From: DATKKG01 sp035543015
GTDB taxonomy: Archaea; Thermoproteota; Nitrososphaeria; Conexivisphaerales; DTJL01
Reading direction: 5' to 3'
Length of the DNA stretch: 45,273 nucleotides
Assembly: GCA_035543015.1 (NCBI GenBank)
Contig: DATKKG010000080.1
Coordinates: forward strand, 1-45,273
Under the pieces are notes generated by a model. That model ran no database searches. It was not told the origin of the DNA and saw only the letters and a list, made by a program, of their open reading frames with translations. A program made the translations under genes and the position numbers. Position 1 is the stretch's first letter, and every line of letters begins with the position of its first letter. Positions 40,408 through 45,273 of this stretch are shown piece after piece.

Positions 40408-40923
40408 CTATGGGTTCTTCAGGAGGGACTCCCTCTGTTCCAGGATCCCCTCCACCTTCTGGATTCCGTCCAGCACCGCCGCGGAGCCTTCCCTGAACCC
40501 TTCGACCGTCGGGGAGGGCACGTCGATCGCCTTGCATGAATTGTACAGGCTCTGCGCCGCCTCCACAAGGCTCGCGTCGAGCTCGACCATCTTGTCGAGC
40601 GTGGGCTCCTCGACCTTGACGGCGTCGAAGATGCCCGCGTATCCTGAAACGGCCCTTGCCGTCCTTTCGCGGACGGTGTCGAGGCGAGCCATTATCGAAT
40701 CGGCCGAGTCCCTGTCCGGCGCCGGAAGGCTGAGGTACATCAGCGGGCGCCTGTATTCGTCCAGAGCCTTGGCCATCAAGCCTGAGGCCGTGGCCCTGAC
40801 GAGGCGGTCGGTCTCCCGCCGGACCTCCTTCTCCTTGTACCCCCTATAGCCGGGCACGTAGGAGGCCACCTTCTGGAACAGGCCCATCCCGTCCTTGACC
40901 TGCTGGACCTTGTCACTCATCAT
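40408..40923 (-). CDS. Helical protein of the SPFH operon
   Basis: A 171-aa soluble, almost wholly helical protein with probable coiled-coil stretches. Near the N-terminus YVPGYRGYKEKEVRRETDR is a distinctive segment that I recall from bacterial proteins next to SPFH/PspA-type stress genes. I cannot name the family. ATG 40923 overlaps the previous gene's stop (ATGA) and the SPFH gene follows 13 nt later. The position and helical nature suggest a PspA-like or adaptor role; that is inference. Confidence 0.7.
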   Translation of the reverse strand: MMSDKVQQVKDGMGLFQKVASYVPGYRGYKEKEVRRETDRLVRATASGLMAKALDEYRRPLMYLSLPAPDRDSADSIMARLDTVRERTARAVSGYAGIFDAVKVEEPTLDKMVELDASLVEAAQSLYNSCKAIDVPSPTVEGFREGSAAVLDGIQKVEGILEQRESLLKNP

Positions 40924-41255
40924 TTCCTACCTCCATATGCTTCGCCATAGAGAACAAACAGGGCAATTAAAACCATTGCTGCACCTACCAACCAGATGAA
41001 TATGGAGCTGCCGTAGGTCGGGTAGAGCAGTATCGCAACTCCAACCAGGGCAAGGACCGACCCCCACACCATGCTGAAGCGCTTCGTCGTGGCGTCGGCG
41101 TCGACCGTCACGCCGTGGGTGGCGAAGACGGCCCCGTCCACCAGGAGGACCAACCCTACTACCTGGGCAACGTCCACGTAGCCCAGGGCCAGCGCGAAGA
41201 GCAGGAAGCCAGCCAGGAAAAGTGTGACGGCTCCCAGCAAGACCTTGAAATCCAA
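40920..41255 (-). CDS. Small four-helix membrane protein of the SPFH operon
   Basis: The protein has 111 aa with four hydrophobic segments (about 5-27, 30-48, 62-80 and 84-104) and short polar loops. The C-terminus EAYGGRK is basic. It has no cofactor motif. It starts at TTG 41255, 6 nt after the preceding gene, and overlaps the next. It may be the membrane anchor of the module. Confidence 0.7.
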   Translation of the reverse strand: MDFKVLLGAVTLFLAGFLLFALALGYVDVAQVVGLVLLVDGAVFATHGVTVDADATTKRFSMVWGSVLALVGVAILLYPTYGSSIFIWLVGAAMVLIALFVLYGEAYGGRK

Positions 41256-41261
41256 TCCAAT

Positions 41262-42227
41262 CTACTCCTCCAGATTCTCTCCACCCCGACTCGGCTGTAG
41301 GCTCCTATAAGCGTATGCCACGCCCGCCCCGGTCAGTCCCAGCGGCAGAGGGGCCAGGTAGGAGAGCGGCTGTCCGCGCAGGAGCAGGAAGGCCGCCAGG
41401 AGGCCGCCGATGACGACGTGGGCTAGAGCGACGCCGAAGAAGGTGGCCCTCTCACGCATGTCGGGCGGATAGGTCGCGAAGACGACCCTCCCGGTGGAGG
41501 CATCGACGAAAGCCTTGTACGGCTTGCCCCTGAAGCCGTAGCCGAAGATCCAGATGGGGACGTATATGTAGTATGATTCGACCAGGTTGAGGGCGTCCTT
41601 CCTCGTGTCGACCCTCTCCACCTCTCTGCCTATCAGGAAGGAGAACTGCTCCTTGGCGGCGTCGTTGGCCATCTGCTCCGCCTGCTGCCTGCTCAGGACG
41701 CCTCCGTGCAGGGTTCCCCCGGCGTCCGCCACCAGCTGGGGGCTGAAGTACTTCCTCGCCCTCCCGGCGATCTGGTAACCCTTCAGCTCCTGGGGGAAGT
41801 CCTTGGCCGCGGGGTAGAGGAACTCAAAGCGCCTGTCGAACGTCCCCTGCTCGGGCCTGAGGAAGGTCCTCATCTGCCTGTAGGCGCCGCCGTCGGGCCA
41901 GGAGTACTCGGCGTCCTCGCCAAGCCCGGTGAAGGTAGTGCTCCCTTCGAGGGAGATCACCCAGAAGGGGTAGAAGTGCAGGGTCGCAGTGTCCATGTGG
42001 AGCTGGATGGGGGTGCTTTCGTCGTACCCTCCCTGCTTCTTGGCCCAGAGCATGAACGTTTCGAAACAGGAGCTGCTGTCGTAGTAGGAGGGCATTATGT
42101 ACCTCTCCTCGCCTTCGAGGGTCAGGAAGTCCGTGTTGCAGTAGGGGCAGTGCACGGCCTTCACCCCCTCAGCCACGTCGACCTGCTTCCCGCAGACGGG
42201 GCAGGCGTAGGTGGTCATGTCAGTCAC
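41262..42227 (-). CDS. Zinc-ribbon membrane protein, copy 2 (YdjG/H-like)
   Basis: This 321-aa protein opens with a zinc ribbon (YACPVCGKQVDVAE, then VHCPYCNTDF), followed by a large soluble domain with FYPFWVISLEG and YYIYVPIWIFGYGFRGKPY. It has two transmembrane helices near the C-terminus (about 262-282 and 288-305). The order zinc ribbon-sensor-membrane matches copy 1, so they are paralogues. It overlaps copy 1 by 8 nt. Confidence 0.75.
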   Translation of the reverse strand: MTDMTTYACPVCGKQVDVAEGVKAVHCPYCNTDFLTLEGEERYIMPSYYDSSSCFETFMLWAKKQGGYDESTPIQLHMDTATLHFYPFWVISLEGSTTFTGLGEDAEYSWPDGGAYRQMRTFLRPEQGTFDRRFEFLYPAAKDFPQELKGYQIAGRARKYFSPQLVADAGGTLHGGVLSRQQAEQMANDAAKEQFSFLIGREVERVDTRKDALNLVESYYIYVPIWIFGYGFRGKPYKAFVDASTGRVVFATYPPDMRERATFFGVALAHVVIGGLLAAFLLLRGQPLSYLAPLPLGLTGAGVAYAYRSLQPSRGGENLEE

Positions 42228-43215
42228 CCTTCACCTCGCGCTGGGAGCGCGTTGCCATGAGCGTCGTGTAGGCTGCCAGCCCGATGGCCAGGGCGCTGAA
42301 GAAGAGCGAAACCCAGGTGGGGGACGAGGTCGAGCCCGAGGAGACGGCTGCCGTGGCTACGGCGTACGACGCGCCAGCCAAGACGGCCGAGGCGCCGTAC
42401 CCCGCGAGGAGGAAGCCAGCCCTCTGGGCCTTGGTGAGGGGGACCTCGGCCTCCAGCACCGTGCCCTTGGCGCCGTCGAAGAGCATCCTGAAGGTCCTGC
42501 CCTTGTTCTCATAGCGGACCTGGTAGAGAGGGTAGAAAGAGAGCTGGCAGGATTCGATGGTGGCGTCCGTATAGCAGTCGAACACCTTCGTGCACATCCC
42601 CTGCACCTTGGCCCTGTGCGTGTCGGCGACCTGGGTCTCCGCCCAATGTTGGGCCTCGTCCAGTCCGATGCTAGACGAAAGGAACTCGCAGCTCTTCGCC
42701 AGAGGCTTGAGCTGGTCCTGGGTGAGGCCCGAAGGCGCCGAGTCGTGCACCGCCTGCTCAGCCCTTTCCAGGCCGAACACCCTTTCGTGTCGCCGAGCGA
42801 AGAGCGTGAGGAGGAGCTCCTCGTCGATCGTGCCCTTGACCGGCCTGTAGACCGTGTACGCTTCGGTGTGCTGATCCTTGCCGGAGCCCACCGTCCTGGT
42901 CCTGCTCTCGCTCCTGTAGCCGTTGTAGCGAGTCACGCCGTGAGTCTTCACCAGCCAGAAGGGCGCCATGATGAGCTTCTCCTCGGAGATCGAGTAGTCC
43001 CTCTTCATCCGCTTGCCGAGGAAGGACTCGACAGAGGACTTGAGGGTCGCCGGGTCCTGCGGGACGACCCCGCTGATGTCGATCTTCTCGTCCGTGACGA
43101 AACCGCTCCAGCCGCAGTACTTGCAGACGTAGATGACGGTGTCGGGGGACAGGTCGAGGGAGGCGGCGCAGTTCGGGCACTTCACAGCCAGACCCGAGGC
43201 GACAACTGAGGACAA
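42220..43215 (-). CDS. Zinc-ribbon membrane protein, copy 1 (YdjG/H-like)
   Basis: The first gene of the module, 331 aa. A zinc ribbon (VKCPNCAASLDL and VCKYCGWSG) is followed by a soluble domain with LIMAPFWLVKTHG and SFYPLYQVRYENKG, parallel to copy 2. Two membrane helices lie near the C-terminus (about 266-287 and 297-315) and a basic tail ends the protein. The start is TTG 43215, with TATA-like GGATAAAAAACTC (minus strand, 43257-43246) about 38 nt upstream. Zinc ribbons with TM anchors suggest a membrane-tethered sensor or scaffold. Confidence 0.75.
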   Translation of the reverse strand: MSSVVASGLAVKCPNCAASLDLSPDTVIYVCKYCGWSGFVTDEKIDISGVVPQDPATLKSSVESFLGKRMKRDYSISEEKLIMAPFWLVKTHGVTRYNGYRSESRTRTVGSGKDQHTEAYTVYRPVKGTIDEELLLTLFARRHERVFGLERAEQAVHDSAPSGLTQDQLKPLAKSCEFLSSSIGLDEAQHWAETQVADTHRAKVQGMCTKVFDCYTDATIESCQLSFYPLYQVRYENKGRTFRMLFDGAKGTVLEAEVPLTKAQRAGFLLAGYGASAVLAGASYAVATAAVSSGSTSSPTWVSLFFSALAIGLAAYTTLMATRSQREVKGD

Positions 43216-43245
43216 GGACTATGCAGGTGCTGTGTGGCGCCGGAG

Positions 43246-43257
43246 AGTTTTTTATCC
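43246..43257 (-). promoter_or_regulatory. TATA box of the SPFH operon
   Basis: GGATAAAAAACT on the minus strand is the only good TATA element before the five-gene operon. It lies about 38 nt from TTG 43215, implying a leader of roughly ten bases. Confidence 0.5.
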
Positions 43258-43293
43258 TTTCTCGGAGGTCGGTCTCAGCCTGCTCAATGGAAT

Positions 43294-43304
43294 CTCTTAT
43301 CTAG
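43294..43304 (+). promoter_or_regulatory. TATA box of signal peptidase gene
   Basis: CTCTTATCTAG is centred 28 nt before ATG 43327, consistent with a leaderless mRNA. Confidence 0.5.
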
Positions 43305-43326
43305 GCCGCCGGGATAGCCTGAGCCC

Positions 43327-43833
43327 ATGCCGGGCGGACGCGGCAAGGCCTACTCATACGTGTTCGACATAGTCGTGGTCTTCGCCGTAGTCGTGCTCCT
43401 CTGCAACTTCGGCAACTACTTCCAGGTAGTCTTCCCGGTCCAGGGTATCTCCATGAGGCCGACGATAGTGGATGGGGACCTCGCCATCGTGCAGCCTGTC
43501 AACGTCTCGACGCTTCACGTGGGCGACATCGTGGTCTACAGGGACGGGCTCATCGATGTGATTCACCGGGTGATACGCATCCAGGGAAACGGGACCGGCA
43601 CGGTCCTCACGGTGAAGGGGGACAACAACCCGATGCCCGACCCGGTGCCCGTGACCCAGCAGATCCTGGTGGGCAAGGTCGACGCCGTCGTGCTCTACCT
43701 CGGCACCTTCGTGACCCAGCCGTTCAACTACCTGCTTGCCTTCGTGCTCATCTGCCTTCTCGTGGTGGACTACCTCGAGGCTGACAGGAAGGGCGGGGCC
43801 CCCGTCAGCCCGCCACCGGATTCGCAGGCCTAG
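43327..43833 (+). CDS. Signal peptidase I, archaeal/ER type
   Basis: The membrane peptidase removes signal peptides from exported proteins. The nucleophile serine is S42 in VQGISMRPTI. The base is histidine, H80 in VIHRVIRI, the archaeal/ER (S26B) form rather than bacterial Lys. VKGDNNPMPDP holds the conserved Asp (D99). One TM helix precedes the active site (about 11-30) and one follows near the C-terminus (about 130-147). Length is 168 aa. The stop shares CTAG with the convergent zinc-ribbon gene. Confidence 0.93.
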   Translation: MPGGRGKAYSYVFDIVVVFAVVVLLCNFGNYFQVVFPVQGISMRPTIVDGDLAIVQPVNVSTLHVGDIVVYRDGLIDVIHRVIRIQGNGTGTVLTVKGDNNPMPDPVPVTQQILVGKVDAVVLYLGTFVTQPFNYLLAFVLICLLVVDYLEADRKGGAPVSPPPDSQA

Positions 43834-44192
43834 GGCGTTCTTCCGTCCGTCTCGTCGCGCATCGCCGACGGCGCGTCCGGCACCCTGTTCCTTCCCTCCT
43901 GCGCGCCTTCCTCCTCGACGTGCACCTCGGACCATATGTGGCCGCAGTGTTTGCATCGGTAGGTGTAGTTGAACTCAGCTACGTCGACGGTGGTGGGGAC
44001 CTCCTCCTGGACGGCCAAAGGCGAGAAGAAGCCGCCGTACCTTGAGGAGTTGTAGGTGAACGCGTAGGGTATCGCGGTCTTCTTGACGTAGGTCTCCTCC
44101 CTCGTGTCCTTGAGTTCCCTGCTGACGAGCCGAATCTCGAATCGCCTGCCGCACCCGGGGCAGTGCCTGAAGAACGTCTTGACCTCGGACAT
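43830..44192 (-). CDS. Zinc-ribbon hypothetical protein
   Basis: A 120-aa soluble protein with two CxxC pairs, RHCPGCGRRFEI and RCKHCGHIWSEVHVEEE, separated by about 70 residues rich in Tyr/Phe/Ser. They probably form one zinc site. The acidic, low-complexity C-terminus looks disordered. I do not recognise the family. A TATA-like CCCATAAGC (minus strand, about 44223-44215) is 26 nt before the ATG at 44192. Confidence 0.7.
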   Translation of the reverse strand: MSEVKTFFRHCPGCGRRFEIRLVSRELKDTREETYVKKTAIPYAFTYNSSRYGGFFSPLAVQEEVPTTVDVAEFNYTYRCKHCGHIWSEVHVEEEGAQEGRNRVPDAPSAMRDETDGRTP

Positions 44193-44495
44193 GGCGTGTT
44201 TCGCGAACGGAGTTGCTTATGGGTCTTCCGTGGAGATGGAAGGGATCACCCCATGATGGGTGCCGGGCCAGCTAGGCGATGATGGTGGAGCCGTCGTGTG
44301 CCCATCCTCCGTTTCCTGATGGAGGCCTCCGATTTCGAGGCAGGATTCAGGCAAAGGAACCGAATCGTCGGAGGATGCTCGAGACGAACCCCCAACCGAT
44401 TCTTCATAGAAGCCGTCGAGAGCGACAGCAACTTGCATCGGCATGGGGCGTGGCTCGCTGAAACTTAATAAGTCAAGAGCCCCAAGCTGGAATCC
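44193..44495. other. Structured intergenic region without a gene
   Basis: These 303 bases hold the outward promoters of both neighbours and no plausible coding frame. Three short inverted repeats are visible: CACCC/GGGTG (44247-44251 and 44258-44262), CCTCC/GGAGG (44306-44310 and 44321-44325) and GAATCG/CGATTC (44362-44367 and 44397-44402). They make a structured RNA possible but do not identify one. Confidence 0.4.
44463..44473 (+). promoter_or_regulatory. TATA box of the DUF5771-like gene
   Basis: ACTTAATAAGT is centred 28 nt before ATG 44496, predicting a leaderless mRNA. Confidence 0.55.
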
Positions 44496-44858
44496 ATGCC
44501 ATCGAAGAAGACGGGTGGCACGGGCAAGCTTAAGGTTCACCGGAAAGCCTACACCAACAAGAAAGGTGTCAAAGTGAAGGCGACGACCTTCGAGATAAAG
44601 GACAGGGGCAACAAGGGCAGGGGCCCGAAAGTGATTCCGAAACTTGAAGCGGGTGACCTGACCCAATACGGGTACCATGCCGACAAGGAAACGGAGGTCA
44701 GGCACAAGGCACTGGCCGAAGCAGTCCGCGAGTTCGGCCCTACGTCGGTCGCCCTCAAGCTGAACGCCCTCTACGTCCTCAACAAGAACACACATCCTGA
44801 TACGGCGGAAACCTACACTGAAGACCGCGAATGGATCGACAGCACGTACAAAGTGTGA
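44496..44858 (+). CDS. DUF5771-like basic protein, resembles giant-virus proteins
   Basis: This 120-aa basic protein is built as a Lys/Gly/Thr-rich N-terminus (KKTGGTGKLKVHRKAYTNKK) followed by FEIKDRGNKGRGPKVIP. Then come a GYHADKETEVRHKAL helix, VALKLNALYVLNKNTHPD and a closing EDREWIDSTYKV. This order (KDRGxxGxGPKxIP, yGY, RHxAL, LN-L-LxKNxxPx, D-W) is what I remember of the DUF5771 family of nucleocytoplasmic large DNA viruses. Function is unknown even there. A TATA box supports real expression, and a T-run terminator follows. Confidence 0.7.
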   Translation: MPSKKTGGTGKLKVHRKAYTNKKGVKVKATTFEIKDRGNKGRGPKVIPKLEAGDLTQYGYHADKETEVRHKALAEAVREFGPTSVALKLNALYVLNKNTHPDTAETYTEDREWIDSTYKV

Positions 44859-44966
44859 CGGAAACCGCCTGGGAGCCTCAGCTGTGCTCCGTGAACCCTC
44901 CGACAGACGAGCTAGACCAGGGATCTCGGGCCGGTGGGACCAAGAAGCATTCCTGGTAAGGCTGCG

Positions 44967-44973
44967 TTTTTTT
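44967..44973 (+). terminator. T7 run, candidate terminator of the DUF5771-like gene
   Basis: Seven consecutive T residues on the coding strand, about 110 nt after the stop codon, match the U-run type of archaeal intrinsic terminator. A weak GGAGC/GCTCC hairpin lies earlier (44874-44892) and is probably not required. Confidence 0.5.
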
Positions 44974-45049
44974 GCCTGTCCTGGGCTTACGGCGGAGACT
45001 CACGACAACAAAAGGGAGGGCATGAATGCTTCTGCGGGTTTGAATGACG

Positions 45050-45273
45050 TCACTCTATTTGGCTCTGGTTCTGCTTGTCCCGATGGCGATTCACAAACAA
45101 GCCACCAAGCATGAGGAATAGCCCAACTCCCCAAGTTGTGAATGTGGCATCGTCAAACAGGGTCATGTTCCTAATGTAAGTGCGACAGTAGTTTGGATTA
45201 GGCCCACTTGGGCAACCGGCGTAGGTCATCAAGAACAGGAATCCAAGGACGATGATTGCGAAGCCAATGAACA
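45050..45273 (-). CDS. Partial small two-helix membrane protein, N-terminus off window
   Basis: The frame is open to the right edge, so the start lies outside. The visible part runs FIGFAIIVLGFLFLMTYAG (helix one), then a short extracytoplasmic loop with two Cys (AGCPSGPNPNYCRTY), then TWGVGLFLMLGGLFV (helix two) and a short basic/polar tail ending SQIE. The two loop cysteines could pair outside the membrane. I do not recognise the family. Local base composition is AT-rich compared with the rest of the window. Confidence 0.6.
   Translation of the reverse strand, partial: FIGFAIIVLGFLFLMTYAGCPSGPNPNYCRTYIRNMTLFDDATFTTWGVGLFLMLGGLFVNRHRDKQNQSQIE

Noticed and set aside
44279..44325. C/D box small RNA from ATGATGG and CTGA/TGATGGA elements
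   Set aside because: Box C is imperfect, the spacing to the D'-like CTGA is too long, and no matching D box follows.
1..45273. CRISPR array or other cas genes accompanying the Cas4-like nuclease
   Set aside because: No regularly spaced direct repeats and no Cas1, Cas2 or effector proteins are visible in the window.

Overview
This window is archaeal. The evidence is an Alba chromatin protein, RNA polymerase subunit Rpo6, Trm112, Elp3, an archaeal-type signal peptidase with a Ser/His pair, a four-subunit pyruvate:ferredoxin oxidoreductase, and a tRNA-Cys with an intron in its T-loop. Many genes have a TATA box about 26-30 nt before the start codon and no leader. Most of the window is GC-rich and gene-dense, while the first ~690 bases and the last ~280 are visibly more AT-rich. 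Lineage is not fixed by anything here; a TACK (Thermoproteota) or Thermoplasmatota relative would fit. The Hdr-Mvh genes do not by themselves make it a methanogen, and no mcr gene is present.

Layout. 1-690: a partial two-helix membrane protein and an AT-rich gap. 692-8868: nucleotide-sugar dehydrogenase, phosphoesterase, UbiX, IleRS, a degenerate MCM-like AAA+ protein and an FBPase/IMPase-family phosphatase. 8859-11550: Trm112, an HTH-CBS regulator divergent from a cysteine synthase, and a small zincin. 11569-13747: Alba and Rpo6, each with a long basic low-complexity N-terminal tail, then thymidine kinase. 13744-16972: class II aldolase, branched-chain aminotransferase, a MoaA-like radical SAM enzyme and an unknown protein. 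17124-20082: porGDAB. 20185-28589: a hydroxyisobutyrate-dehydrogenase-like enzyme, tRNA-Cys, an MFS exporter, TusA, a polyprenol-kinase-like protein, a HAD hydrolase, an MBL hydrolase divergent from Elp3, and a ThiT-type transporter followed by an AIR-synthase-like protein.

28636-35890 (minus strand) is one tightly coupled operon, hdrC-hdrB-hdrA-mvhD-mvhG-mvhA plus two hydrogenase maturation proteases. It encodes a complete electron-bifurcating [NiFe] hydrogenase/heterodisulfide-reductase-type complex with its C-terminal processing enzymes. Together with POR it gives the cell a ferredoxin- and H2-linked redox economy.

36076-39269: a nucleoside phosphorylase, a Cas4-like nuclease fused to a HAD-like domain that has lost its nucleophile, a small winged-helix-like protein and a TrmB regulator with a candidate operator. 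39384-43215 is a five-gene minus-strand operon of two zinc-ribbon membrane proteins, a small membrane protein, a helical protein and an SPFH protein with C-terminal zinc ribbons. It resembles the Bacillus YdjGHI membrane-stress module. 43327-45273: signal peptidase I, a zinc-ribbon protein, a structured non-coding stretch, a DUF5771-like protein resembling giant-virus proteins, and a partial small membrane protein at the edge.

The items most worth following up are the SPFH/zinc-ribbon operon, the Walker-A-less MCM-like protein, the Cas4-HAD fusion, the Hdr-Mvh operon, the parallel basic tails on Alba and Rpo6, and the DUF5771-like protein.
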